From positions 2,024,450-2,088,449 of the forward strand of contig NC_067200.1 of assembly GCF_000699445.3 (NCBI RefSeq): a stretch of DNA of 64,000 nt. The letters run 5' to 3'. The stretch comes from Schistosoma haematobium. Its lineage: Eukaryota > Platyhelminthes > Trematoda > Strigeidida > Schistosomatidae. This document shows positions 47,085 through 59,240 of this stretch, one piece after another. The translations under genes and the position numbers were made by a program. The number at the start of each line of letters is the position of its first letter. The first letter of the stretch is position 1. Under the pieces are notes generated by a model. It saw only the letters and a list, made by a program, of their open reading frames with translations. It was not told the origin of the DNA and searched no databases.

Positions 47085-47330
47085 AGATGATTTACATATT
47101 TTATGAAAACCATAAAGATTGAGATCAACACTTTTAAGATCACTGATTACATTATGGACCACTTCATGATATATGGCTGTAGAACAACTTAAACCAAATG
47201 GAAGTTAATCATATTTGCATAGATCACGAAGAGTGATAGTTGTTGTCAAATCTGATAAACGTCTATGCAGAAGAATCCGAAGAAAGACGTACTTCAAATC
47301 AACTTCTCTGCACACTTTAGAACAATGAGC
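47085..47330 (-). pseudogene. Gypsy RT palm relic
   Basis: On the minus strand: VCREVDLKYVFLRILLHRRL, SDLTTTITLRDLCKYD-stop, LPFGLSCSTAIYHEVVHNVI and SDLKSV. The order VDLK, LTT, LCKYD.LPFGLSCS.AI fits the RT region of the second-lineage Gypsy at 40.5 kb (VDLKDQ, LTTINT, LKYNFLPLGLSCSPAI). It is a short fragment with a stop. Confidence 0.7.
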
Positions 47331-47505
47331 TTGACTAAAAAATATCTCCAGCATCACCTGTGATGTGCGTTGGCTTCAACAAATGGGAATTCAACGTTGA
47401 GGTATGAGTTCTTATTCATTCAGAGCACTTAACGCAATCAGCCATGAAATGTTCAATCAAAGCATCGGAATCTTCTTTGAAAGTTATTGAAAGCAGGTTC
47501 ACTTT
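47229..47505 (-). repeat. ~280-bp direct repeat carrying Gypsy RT relic, copy 2
   Basis: Partner of 46,217-46,497 at about 1,012 bp spacing. Here the RT reading continues leftward into 47,085, whereas copy 1 is cut at the ACTC array. Confidence 0.8.
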
Positions 47506-48207
47506 ATGACTTTTTAATGCGATCAATCATTGACGCAAACACTTCAATGTTTTCTTTTTTTCACATCTGTCATCTTATTACCAATGTCACGGCAGAACTG
47601 TTACTAGTTCATCATTTACTCTACATCTTTTTTCATTCCTACTTGAGTATCAGCTAGACTCTTCAAAATTATTTCATATTCAACACATTCATAACACCTC
47701 ATTAACAGCAGTCTGTCTAACAGCTTTCACTCAACAGTGAAGATTCAAATAACGGAGTATTCAGGTGACTTATTAAATATTGATGCCGCATTCCGACTGT
47801 TTAGTTTAAAACAGTGTATGACGTTAATTTCGATTGACATTTCTCAGTATTGAGACTTTAACTAAATGGACATTTACAGTGGACTCATTATTGATTTCAA
47901 TGGTCATATAATCACGTATTCACGATACTGTTAATTGACAAGTGCAATATTGTAATCCCTTGTGAAATTACCCATGTTTCCATTGAATGAAAACAATGAC
48001 ACAAATACAAAAAATTATATTTTTATATTCTACCAACAAAGTGACATCAGTCATTAAGTAAACAATCATCAATGTGATATGCAGTTCCATGAAACAATCT
48101 TCAATGTATTGAAATAATTAACAAAATAGAAACTGTGTTTACTAAAATACAATAGGTAAATAACAAAGTCAACTTGATGAAAACAATTGACAAGCTGTTT
48201 GTGAGGA

Positions 48208-51200
48208 CTATTGATAAACTCTCTTCCTTCTGTAGAACCATAGACAAATGCCACAGCCAATGCCCACAATAAGGAAAGATATAACTAATGGTACAACGAT
48301 GTACACGTATGGCAGTGATTTTCTTTCCCCAATGTCTTCAGTTGTATCTATGGTGATGTTCTGAAATGAACGAAATAGTATAATGTTTACAAAATATCAA
48401 ATATATACCAAATGTGATTCAGTGCTTGGATTAGTCTTGTTCAATTCATTTCTTAGATCAGTTTCAGTAGTTGCTACAGTTGTTGTATCTGTGGTCATGT
48501 TCTGAAATGAACGAAATAGTATCATGTTTACAAAATATTAAATATTTACCAAATGTGATTCAGTGCTTGGATTAGTCTTCTCCAATTCATTTCTATGATC
48601 AGTTTCATTAGTTGCTGGAGTTGATGATTCAGTGGAAACCTCAACAATCGAACTCTTCAGAAGAAATAAACAGTGGAAATATAGTTAAATATCAAATATT
48701 TCATCATTCATTATACACCATTGTCAGTATTGATGACACAAGTGAATTCAACAATTAGTTACATAATTTACATTTTCACTATGTGATCAATGATTAGTGA
48801 TTTTGAATATCTGCTACCGATTTAACAGTCAATGTGATAAGTACACACTATCCAACAGCTAAATGCCGACTTTTGTTTGGGTGATGAAATTTGTTTGCTG
48901 GATGTCACATCTTATCACAATCTATACATGATTCAACAAACTTATGACTGCAGGCTTTATTCAAGCAATTCATTCAGGGTACACATTTCTGAACAAGGAA
49001 TCAGAAATACTTGTTCTGTACTTCAACAATGGAAGTCTACGAAATTTCACTCATTATCAGAACATGCTACACAATTTTCAACAGATTACACTTCATCATT
49101 CAAACTGATTTCATCTGTATTCTTCAACAGTTCACGTAGACATGCGGTTTCATATTGATCATCAGGATTTACTACACATTCTATGAGCTAAAGAATTAAC
49201 ATGTTTCCAGGCATTAGTGTTAAAGAACTCTTCTATTCATTGTTGAATGTCCACATGGAAACAGAGCATTACATTCTTATGTGCTTAAATATCGTATAAG
49301 TTACTTTGATTTATGCACTTAGGGCACAATAGTAATCATCACTAATTCGTAACAATGCAAATGTTCTTCCGAAAAAAAGATTGCAATTTGGAATATCGTA
49401 ATGTTAAGAACAATCTCTGAAGTCTACCAATTGCTTACTTTAATCTGGCAACCATTCACTTCGAAGACATGAACATCCGTATCGTTTCTTGTAATGCATA
49501 TATTAGCTTTTACACACCAAATACAAGTTGTATTCGATGTTGTCCCGCCTAGACATGCTTCAATCGAATTGTATTTTGGACAATCTTCAGTGAAAAGAAG
49601 AAGGTGATTGCATTTCAAGTTATCAAACGAAAGATAAATGAATTACAAAAGAAATGTAACTGTAATTCAATGATGGCGATTTCGGAGTTAAATGAGTATT
49701 TCATTCTCTGTGCACTTGTCATCACATTGCTCAATCCAAAATTCAATACACTTTCAATGTCATTCACATTTCCTGAAAACATGTTGGAATTGAATAAAAT
49801 TACGTTGTTTGTTGAACGATGAAATTTGTCAGGCGAATGTCACGGACGTCAATGACTGTTAATATTAGAAAAGAAATGTACACGCTAGACGGTTGACGAA
49901 TCTCATTCCTGCTTTATGATTGAAATATTTCGTGTATACCATCTTTATAAATGGCGAGTTGACAATAACATTGTTATTTCACTCGAACTGACTATTAATA
50001 AGCCGATGCACGAACGTCAGTTGTACTAAGGGAGAAAACTTACTCCTTCAATCTGTCGGATTTGTAGGATAAAGTATAAATTTTGGAAATTATGCTATTG
50101 TTTCCAATGGGATGGCTTGATATCATTTAATAGCTGTCTGAAATCATACATGAATTTTCCAATTTTATGAAATTAAAGTGATGCACTTTAGTGTGAAAAT
50201 AATCAACTCTGATAAAATAAGGTTTGACATACCACCGAGAACTTCATATTCCACTAGCGTTCCACTTTGTACCCAATCATGAGGAACCCTTACTTTAGGA
50301 CCTCGGAAATCTAATGTGATTAATTGTACATAAGAACATGCTTAAAATTCTAATTTCCATTTTGGATATAACATGTTGTTTGTTCGTATTAGAAGCAATC
50401 AAAATAAGAAACTGTTTCATTTCTGATTACAGATACAATGACGGTCAAATAACATCCTTATGAAATATGTTCTACACCGCTTAGGGTTCTGAAAGTGACC
50501 GATGTTCAACCACTAAGTGAAAAGTGATATCGTTAAATTGCTGATTTGTTTCACTAAAGTATCAGTGCAACCCCTACAGAAAAAATATATTTATCTCGTT
50601 AGTCAACATTGAAAGGCTGCATGTTTGACTATCTATTAGTGGGTGAGTGAATAAATGAGTAGATATATCGTCTGTCTTGTATCCTCGTTCATATATTCCC
50701 GTCTGGATCGTTAAGAATATACAGAAGACTTCTCCAAATATCTATCCGCAAATTCGTGCTGAAGACATTCACACATCTTAGTTATGTTACTCGGTATATC
50801 AAGTTAGGCAAGCGTCAGATGACGTGGATCTTGACATTCTTTTCGATGGAACTTAGCACAAAAACATAAAACAATACCATTCCGATTTAATCACAACAAC
50901 TCAAATCTGCTTTGTGATATCAACGAGGATGACGGTTGTTGAATTGAGGATACAGGTACTTTGGTATCAATTCGAAAGACAAAATATTTTCAGAATGAGT
51001 TCCGATTATGAATTTTTATTACATGTGACACTTGAATGTTGCTTCAAGATTTCTAATCACCAGATTGACGTTGAATTTTCAATAGACACAAGCATTGAGA
51101 CAGTGCGTTTGCCTAAATTATTCAGATTCTATTTCACACAATTTTCCTCAGCACTTCAACGACACTTCCATCAATTTATTGTGCAAACAAAAAACAACTG

Positions 51201-52432
51201 AATATTGTAGACTGTAAGAAACACAAATTCGGTCACCATTATAAATTACAGAAAATCTCCACGTTGACATAGTGATGATCGTGTACAAACAGAAGATAAC
51301 GTCATGCTAACAGATTACTATTGATGTAAGTCAGTGTAAATTAGAATAAAAATAACATTTGTTACCTCCTTTCCCGCAGTCGATATAATAAGCAACGTTC
51401 GATATAACTTGGTCTTTCACAAGTCCTCTAGGAATCTGAAAAGAATTAATGCAAGTCTGAGTCAAGATCTGTCAATACACAACCACTTATATCAAAACCA
51501 ACCGAACATTGAAGTAATGTGTCGTCATTCACATTATCTTATTCAAAAACAACTAATTATACTGACAGTAAGCATACTGATCTCCCCGGTTCCCTAAGAA
51601 ATATACTCCATCTAATTTACAAAGATATTCTGACTCATCCCAGTTGACAACTTCAGTGAAGTTGGATGAACGATCTACTTATCATGGAATGAGGTTATAC
51701 ATAGTAAGATGAACATCTACGTCCGTTGGTAGAAGTGTGATTGTGAATAACTGCAATGTCGCTGAACGCGAATTTGTTGTGCTGTTGTGGAATTGTGTTT
51801 ATATGCTCACTTATATCAATTGTCCTTCATTTCTCAACAGAATTCATTCCGCAATTTGTTCTGATTACCTCCAAGCAAACAAGATGGATTGAGTTCAACA
51901 CTCCTAGAATTTATCATCTCACCAGCCATTTCTAGTCATCCGACATTTATTTTATTACAAATCGATCAAGTTCTAAATAGTGACATTCGAACAAATACAA
52001 TCTGAGAAGTAATCAAGATTTTAAAAACCTCCTTCACAAAGTATTCAATTATGAACTTTTCTAACAACTGGTCTGTAGAAGGTTGAAAATGACCGTTCAC
52101 GTACAGAACTCTGACACACACTCTTTGTTGTTAATTGGCTCGAAGGTATCAGAATTTGTTTACATATTACATCACTTCTTATTGTCCATTATTTTAAAAA
52201 GTGCTGGAATAAACTGTGTCATTAACGGATTATTACTAGTTTCATTAAGTCTGTATGCACAGTACAAAATGTTGGTGTCGTTTTATCCTTTTCAATACAT
52301 TTCGATGTATTTGACAGTACTGATATGCATGAAATAATAGAATGGTCCATTCATTTGCTCAACTTACGTTCTCATAATAGAAAGATATCTTCCCATTCGA
52401 GTGTATCAGGTGCATTGCCTTGATTGTATCAA
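48208..52432 (-). CDS. CP391S-like egg protein (PSI domain, C-terminal membrane anchor), copy C
   Basis: Best-preserved member of the local family. Exons read from the sequence: 52,368-52,432, 51,366-51,435 (IPRGLVKDQVISNVAYYIDC), about 51,060-51,208 (broken), 50,233-50,340 (LITLDFRGPKVRVPHDW, SGTLVEYEVLG), 49,647-49,772 (GNVNDIESVLNFGLSN), 49,439-49,584 (PSI domain: C-PKYNSIEAC, TTCIWCVKANIC, NGC), 48,550-48,654 and 48,409-48,501 (Ser/Thr-rich, both ending NPSTESHL), and 48,208-48,360 (YVYIVVPLVISFLIVGIG then WFYRRKRVYQ-stop). From 50,340 down, all frames are open and phases match across five introns. A surface or secreted type-I membrane protein with likely O-glycosylated stalk is inferred. 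The exon near 51.1 kb has a 2-bp insertion and a TGA, and no start codon is seen, so the gene may be partial or decayed. The family name is from memory. Confidence 0.6.
49075..49190 (-). other. Conserved exon-like block between PSI and stalk exons
   Basis: After TCATAG the minus strand reads ECVVNPDDQYETACLRELLK, NTDEISLNDEV then a stop. Copies A, B and D have the same block with the same stop (NDEA-stop or NDEV-stop). Phase analysis lets the PSI exon splice directly to the Ser/Thr exon, so this block may be an unused or alternative terminal exon, or intron. Confidence 0.4.
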
Positions 52433-53680
52433 CTGCAAATAAGAAAACAATCGATATTTAAAATTTCATGGATGAGTATCGAGCATGTCATTGCTAGATG
52501 TAACACTGTATGTGCCTACACAGAGGGGAATCAGATTTCAGTAAATATATATCTGCGTTATCTCAAATGTTTTCTGTAGTTGAATTCGAAATGAAAATAA
52601 TCTCGTGAATGTTGTGTAAATGAAATAAGCATGTATCCTTCATAATGAATGTCACATGCTTAGTTTGCTTAGTTTTCATATTCAAACAATAAATCATCTA
52701 CATTCTAATTACATCTGATAGTTGGAGTGGTATTCAAATAAGTGGAATATTTTCTATAATTCAGCTGACACAATCGGCTCTAGGAGAAAATGACATGAGC
52801 TGCGGTTTGTTTGTTCATAATCCGAGTTTTAGAATTTACATAGTTATGTAACGCATTGGTAAATCAGTCGATCAAATAACTTTGACCACATTATTTGTTA
52901 AAGATAAGAAGTGAACACGCTTAATACATATCGTTTTAACGATCTTCTCATTTGAAAGAATAAAAGCTAAGAATGGCCATGTAAAGAGGGAATATCCAGA
53001 TGATTGTGATGTATACAGAAATGATTTTCCGATGAACACATATGTAATAATTTTTTTATAACCAGACTTCTCATCATGTTCCTTTGAAACCTGTCAATGA
53101 AGATGAATCGCTGTATTCGTTTATCTACAAATGAAATGTGATTATGACCTAATGTATCCAAACGTATGTCAATTATTCTTCAAGTTTCAATCGAATATAT
53201 ACAAACAATCAGGTGGATTCTATGTGTATTTAGACTCTGATTTTGTAGAATGGTGACACTTTAATATTTCTGTCAGTTTTTTAAGAAGAAGTCAATTACT
53301 CAAACTGAATAGAAAACATTTGAGTAATGACAATCAATGATGATGATGCAAAGTGTTAATAGTTCACATGTGATCAAACAATCATGGATATGGATACATA
53401 CTTTTATTATCAATATTTGTAGGACAAGACCTTCTGACAGCGAAAAATCCAGTGAAATAATGAAAGCAAAATAAATTTGTGTTCATGTATCTGTATAATG
53501 AATATTTACCTCTTTCAATTAACACATAGTGTGTTTGAACACAAGTTATGATGTTCCTTTCAAGATTTAAGTGAACCAATTCAAGTAAATGAGAGTCTCA
53601 ATGAGCCTCATTATTATTTCACCGATATGATGAACGTTTCAATCTAATCAAATGTTGGGTTTGCAAGCATTTGGCCAATT
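52433..53680. other. Region upstream of copy C, no confirmed exon
   Basis: N-terminal exons of copy C are expected here or further right but none resembling 18.4-18.9 kb is seen. A 65-codon minus frame at 53,382-53,579 (GFFAVRRSCPTNIDNKS) has no support from a second copy. Confidence 0.35.
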
Positions 53681-53706
53681 AAAAACCGTTACTATCTATT
53701 TGAATG

Positions 53707-53850
53707 TCGCAATGGGGGCGAGATCGTGGATACGCACTGCCACTGAGAAGTCTCATACTAGAACGAAACGGCCATCCACTGCTTCCAGGTTTTCCATGGC
53801 GGTCTAGCTTCAATTCACTCATGATTTCAATCGGTGGAATGAATAACAGT
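53707..53850 (+). ncRNA. Smα-like hammerhead SINE copy
   Basis: ATCGTGGATACGCACTGC, then CTGAGAAG, a stem II region TCTCATACTAGA, and ACGAAACGGCC at 53,763-53,772, followed by GCTTCCAGGTTTTCCATGG, GGTCTAGCTTC and ACTCATGATTTCAA. It is the most complete of the CTGAGGAG subfamily downstream of its head. CGAAAC is intact; the 5' box has AA for GA (G8 lost), so catalysis is doubtful. The tRNA-like head is mostly missing. Confidence 0.72.
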
Positions 53851-54142
53851 CTATACTTTCGTAAATCAATAATCATTTCAATGAAAAAAGCCAACATTTT
53901 TTATGTTTTGATTACATTTGTAAAATGGTAATTCTTGATACTGTGAAAGTCAATTGTGCACTTCAAAACGATGTTGATCATAAATAACATAATATTTCGT
54001 TAATTTTTTTAATCTCAAGTTGACTAAACTGTTGTTACGTAATATTGTGTATTCATCAACATTGAAATTGATTTCTATTATACATAATATTGTACCAATG
54101 ATATGAAGACTGTTATGTTATTAACATTATATGCTAAAATTC

Positions 54143-54673
54143 TTGTTAGAAGTACTAGTAGTAGTAGTAGCAGTAGTAGTAGTAGCATTAATAGTAGTAT
54201 TAGTATTGGTATTAGTAGTAGTATTTGTAGTATTAGTAGAATTAGTAGTAGTATTAGTAGTTATAGTAGTATTAGTAGTAGTAGTAATAGTATTCGAAGT
54301 ATTACTAGTAGTATAAAAGTATTAGTGGTAGTATTAGTTGTAGTATTAGTAGTATTAGTGATGGTATTAGTAGTAGTGGTAGCAGTACTAGTAGTAGTTT
54401 TAGTAGTAGTGGTATTAGTAGAAATATTAGTAGTATTAGTAGTAATAGTGGTGGTGGTGGTGGTAGTAGTATTAGGAGTAGTAGGAGTAATAGTAGTAGC
54501 AGTATTAGTAGTAGTAGCAGTAGTAGTAGTAGTAGTAGTAGTACTTACTGTAGTATTAGTAGCAGTTTTAGTAGTATTAGTAGTAGTATTAATAATAATA
54601 ATAGTAGTACTAACAGTATTAGTATTAGTAGTAGTGGTGTTGTTAATAGTAAAAGTAGTAGTAGTAGTAGTAA

Positions 54674-54729
<56 letters not shown>

Positions 54730-54829
54730 ATAGTGGTTGCAGTAATAGTAGCAGTAGTTGTATTGGTAATAATATTAGTAGTATTATTAGAAGTATCAGT
54801 AATATTAATGTAGTATTAGTAGTATTGTT
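54143..54829. repeat. Large imperfect (TAG)n array 1
   Basis: Nearly 690 bp of TAG/TAT/TAA-type triplets (AGTAGTAGTATTAGTAG ...). In one frame the array has no stop codon, giving a 236-codon run of mostly Val, Ile and Leu (54,103-54,813). This is a by-product of GTA/TTA triplets and should not be annotated as protein. Confidence 0.95.
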
Positions 54830-55136
54830 GTGTGAGCTACTTATATTGCTATAAGTAGTATATAACGTGCGTTAAAAAACGTAATGTCTGGCAGCGAGAG
54901 ATGGCGAAGATCAAGAAAGGTAGAGCAAGAACACCATGGATTTTGTAAGAAAATGCACGAACAATGGATCGGGAGACAATGGATTGGTGTTTGCAACAGA
55001 AACAGTCCAGTTTGTTTTGATGCATAAATGTTTTGCAAATTGACGATTGAGTATATAATATTCAGATTTTGTTGAGACAGACTGTAATTGTTATGCTAAA
55101 TACATCCGTTTGTCCCCACCCGTGTTCTCGTTCACT
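54830..55136. other. Unique spacer between the two TAG arrays
   Basis: About 300 bp of ordinary complexity sequence. A 65-codon minus frame has no motif. No recognised gene. Confidence 0.5.
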
Positions 55137-55900
55137 ACAGTATTGGTAGTAGTAGTGGTGGTGGTATTATTATTATTATTATCATCATTATTATTATTAG
55201 TACTAGTAGTAGTAGCAGTAGCAATAGTAATATTATTAGTAGTGGTATTAGTACTATTCGTAGCAGTAATATTAGAAATAATGTTATTAGTAGTAGTATT
55301 AGTAGTAGTGGTGTTAATAGTAGTAGTATTAGTAGTAACAGTAGTAGTAGTGGTGGTGGCAGAAGTATTATTATTATTATTATTAGTAGTAGTAGCAGTA
55401 GTAGTAGTAGTTATAGTAGTAGTAGTAGTAGTAAAAGCAGTAGTAGTGGTGGAGGTGGTATTAGTAGTAGTAGTAGTATTATCAGTAGTAGTTTTAGTAG
55501 TATTATTCGTTGTAATAATAATATTAGTGTTATTATAATAGTAGTAATAGTATTAGTAGTTGTGGTATAAGTATTATTATTAGTAGTACTAGTAGAATTA
55601 GTAATATTAGAAGCATTAGTAGAATTATTAGTAATATTAGTAGTAATATTATTAGTAGTAGTGTTATTAGTAGTATTGGTAGTAGTATTACTAGAATTAG
55701 TAGTAGTATTATTAGTATTAGTATTAGTAGAAGTAGTGGTGGCAGACGTAATATTATTATTACTATTACTAGTAGTAGTAGTATTAGTAGTAGTTATAGT
55801 AGTAATGGTGGTGGTGGTAGTAGTAGCATTAGTAGTACTAGTATTAGAAGTAGTATTAGTAGTAGTATTAGTAATATTAATAGTAGTATTAGTAGATGAA
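55137..55900. repeat. Large imperfect (TAG)n array 2
   Basis: About 760 bp, the same triplet type in the same orientation as array 1, with interspersed TTA/ATT runs. Two stop-free stretches (142 and 123 codons of Val/Leu) result from composition only. Confidence 0.95.
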
Positions 55901-56924
55901 GAGAACGGACGAAATTCAAAATCTTACAGTCTTCAAGTACAAATGTATACTAAATTTATAAAAACGATAATGACCTGTGAATCGATTGCTTTGGGGAATA
56001 AGATTTGCAAAATAATTGAGCATTCTGTCTGATTCATCGAAGTGAATATGACATAACATCAAGTTCTATCAAAGTGATATTGATTACTGCTTCAATTTCA
56101 TTGCAAACAACGTGTTTAGATTATATCAACAGACATGTTTATACTTACTTAGGTAACTATTATTATGAAGAATACAAGTCACTCAACATGGATTATTTAG
56201 CGACATATAGGTTCCACCCTTAAAGGAGGTTAGTCGTGTAATTTATAGCTGAATTACAACGTTTTCCCACCATAACACTAGAAGGCAATTGTTCAAGTGA
56301 TATATGAATTATGTGCACTTTCTATACTGCATTTCATTCCAAGTGGCGAGTGTGAACTGGAGCAAAATGTTTGTTTCAAGCTACTTGCTCATTTCATTCA
56401 AACATCTCACATCTTGTTCATTCATATCTTATCAAACAGATGATTGATTGTAGTACACATCTACCAGATGTAAGTGAATCTGGACATCATGTTCATCTTT
56501 ACTTTGTAATAAAATATGTGTTACTTTGTGATAGATCGAGTCGTCATTTTTGATAGCACCCTGATCATAAATGCTACTATGAACCTATCAAGAAATGTTC
56601 CAGATCGATTCGTGAATCTCTGCAATATTGAAGTCTGTAGGCAGTTAGAACCAGATTAATTTCAGTTTAGAATTATTAGGATGAGGGAACTTATCGAACA
56701 TTGTGACTTTGGTGAAAAATTACTATTCTAGATCACATTAGCTTCATAACACCAATACTCTTTGTATGATACAATTTTCCAGGAATCGACGTATCATTCA
56801 ATATATTGTTGAATGAACCAAACATTTAAGTGATGACTGAGTATCAAATTATCACAGTGTTTAATCTGTGTGGATTTCGATTGTTTAGAACATGAATCAA
56901 ACTAAGTGAATAATACGGTGTTGC

Positions 56925-57052
56925 TTGAAACGAACGATACTGGGTTCGAGTCACGGAGGGAACATCAACTCTGGGATGCAGGTATATCGAGCTGACGAGT
57001 TACAAATAGGGGGAAAACTGCATGATGGGTTCCATTGCTAGTCACCAGCCAT
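56925..57052 (+). ncRNA. Smα-like hammerhead SINE relic in unit D
   Basis: Box B GGGTTCGAGTC (56,943), CTGACGA at 56,992-56,998, GTTACAAATAGGGG (stem II unpaired), GAAAAC from 57,013, and GGTTCCATTGCTAGTCACC. It is the duplicate of the 44.3-kb copy. The box B here is a better match to GGTTCGANNCC. Confidence 0.72.
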
Positions 57053-57864
57053 CTTTCCTGATGAAGATTGAGTTATATTGCATGACAACTAGATGAGGAC
57101 AGACGAACGTATTGTATTCGGAATTCGAAATCTTACAGTCTTCAAGTAAAATTGTATCATTAATTTATAAAAACGACATGAGCCTGTAAATCGTATGCAT
57201 TGCGGAAGAAGATTTTCAAAATCATTGACCATTCTGTCTGATTCATCGCATTGAATATGGCATAACATCAAGTTCTATCAAAGTGATATTGATTACTGCT
57301 TCAATTTCATTGTAAACAACGTGTTTGTCTAATGAACAAAAACATATTTTTGTTGACCTCTTTTTTGTTTATAGAATCAGCAATGATTATACTTTGTTAT
57401 CATTCATCACCTCATTACATCTCATTAATTAAATTATATAATAATGTTTATAGTCTATTCTTTTTAATGAGCGTTATATGAATGTTAGTTAGAATAAAAC
57501 AACATCATTTTCTAATAGTATGTTGTTTATTTGGCTGACAGTCACCGACATACAAACATCAAAGATGAGTGAAATTCTCATTTTACGAATTATTACTACT
57601 TTTCTAAATAGAAGATTATATGAAAGCAAAGTTTCTGGCTGCAGTTCATAGATGGTCTTGCTCCAGTTATGAATAAACACTCCAATCATTTACCATCTCA
57701 GTTGTATTGTTCAACTAAATTCATATTTTATGATAAGAATAAGTCTTCTCTGGGTTTCTTGTTTTGTTACACATCTGATAGATTTACATACACTGAATGA
57801 GTTGCATTGCGTAAAACATGGAGCGTATCTCTCTGGTGATGTGAAATTAAACTACTGTGGTGAA

Positions 57865-57965
57865 TACGACAATGCTTGAATCCATGTATCAATCTGGGCT
57901 AGGCCACCATTAAAAACCTTGAATCATCGGACGTCCGTTTAGTATAATACTCATGAATCCCAATA
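57865..57965 (-). mobile_element. SINE tail in unit D
   Basis: Partner of 45,185-45,300 (GGGCTAGGCCACCATT, then GGACGTCCGT on the plus strand). Confidence 0.55.
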
Positions 57966-58020
57966 TTGAAATTACTGCAATCTCAACGGATACCCACTCT
58001 GACAATATTTTAATGGTGTT

Positions 58021-58920
58021 TGAAGTTTTGTTAGGAAAAGAAAAGACTCATAAATATACCAACATTCGATGCCATTAATAACGCTAATACTCCATTTAGA
58101 GAAAATCGGAATGACGTTAAAGACCTTCTATAACTTCGTAAATTTTCTGATACATAAATTTTGTTTTGATAATTTGAAAGATACTTCATTTTAATGAACG
58201 TACAAATCCTTGGAGATGTTAGATGCAAATTAAGGTTCGGAATGAAGAATAGCTGTCTAAGTGGGTTAGATAAGTGCCGTTGCCTGGTTGGAAGCAAAAC
58301 AATGCGATTGGGTAAAATGACGGTTCTGAAATTCATTATAAATTTAAATGAACCCTATTACCTAAAGAAATGTGACCACCCAGCTATTCAACCAATAATT
58401 GTTCACTGAATCAAATCTAAATTACAATAAATAAGAAAGGATGCGCAAAACGTACCAATCGGAACAAATCAATATTCTTCCATCCTGTCTGGCTAGATCA
58501 CGCACAGATTCGTTCAAAAGATGCTATTTTCATGGCTTTATAACACTGAGTGTTTTCAATTCCGAAACATTGCTTCAATTCACAATTGAAAATGCACAAT
58601 TCCAGTCCATGCAAGCAACACAATCAAAAGAAGGAACAAACCAATGCAAACCAATATGGCTGCTGCCAAGACTTAGTATCAAGTAAACATAACATAAATG
58701 CAGTTCAGGAAGAAACATGGAAACACAGTGAAGGTGTAAGAAAAATAAAAACTATAATAAAATACAAATATGACCAACTCAAATGGAATCAAAAAGAATA
58801 ACCAAATCTACAACTAAAGGAACAACAATAGGAACAAACTAAAAATGTATACATGAATGGATTTTCACACACACACACACACAAAACCTTCAAAATGGAT
58901 CTTACATGAAGTATTATTCC
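58021..58920. other. Insertion specific to unit D, function unknown
   Basis: About 0.9 kb absent from unit C. It has frames on both strands (minus 58,031-58,336; plus 58,441-58,686) without motifs I can name. An (AC)n run lies at about 58,868-58,883. It may be an unrecognised repeat or part of one. Confidence 0.4.
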
Positions 58921-59149
58921 ATTCAGAACAGTAGTTTAACATACCATCATAATATGTTTATTCTTGGCACATTCAAGCATTCAGCATCGTGGAGAGGAAA
59001 TGAATTTTGAGAATGCAAACTGCCACAGGAAAAATATTTATCATGTATGTGTTCAACGTAATATATATTACATTGGAGTTATTTGAAGAAACCAGTTGGT
59101 ACCCATACTGAGTTTGAAATAAACGATCTCGAGTATGAGTATAGCAGTG

Positions 59150-59240
59150 ACATATCAACTCTGTGATGCAGATTCAGCTGGCTAACGAGTCTCAAACGGG
59201 ACGAAGTGACTTGTGTCATGTATTTCGTTGATGGCCACTA
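59150..59240 (+). ncRNA. Hammerhead SINE relic in unit D, second subfamily
   Basis: CTAACGA, GTCTCAAACGGGAC (stem II pairable), GAAG, then TTGTGTCATGTATTTCG and GATGGCCAC. Duplicate of the 46.97-kb copy, with the same two catalytic-box changes. Confidence 0.62.

Larger units (their letters stand above)
56153..58020. repeat. Left part of unit D (segmental duplicate of unit C)
   Basis: Corresponds to 43.7-45.35 kb on the same strand and to 36.4-37.1 kb in reverse. It has the SINE (56.9 kb), the ACAAAAACATATTT block and the GATACCCACTCTGACAATAT end. A few percent to about 10% divergence by eye. Confidence 0.8.

Noticed and set aside
50914..51201. 95-codon plus frame, with a relative at 62,842
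   Set aside because: Antisense to the IRREIVWNEIK-type exon of copies B, C and D. Openness is a shadow of the other strand.
54103..54813. 236-codon plus-strand open frame rich in Val
   Set aside because: It is created entirely by the (TAG)n-type array. One frame of the repeat lacks stops, so openness carries no information.
55110..56032. 142- and 123-codon Val/Leu frames
   Set aside because: Same low-complexity cause as array 1; not proteins or membrane domains.
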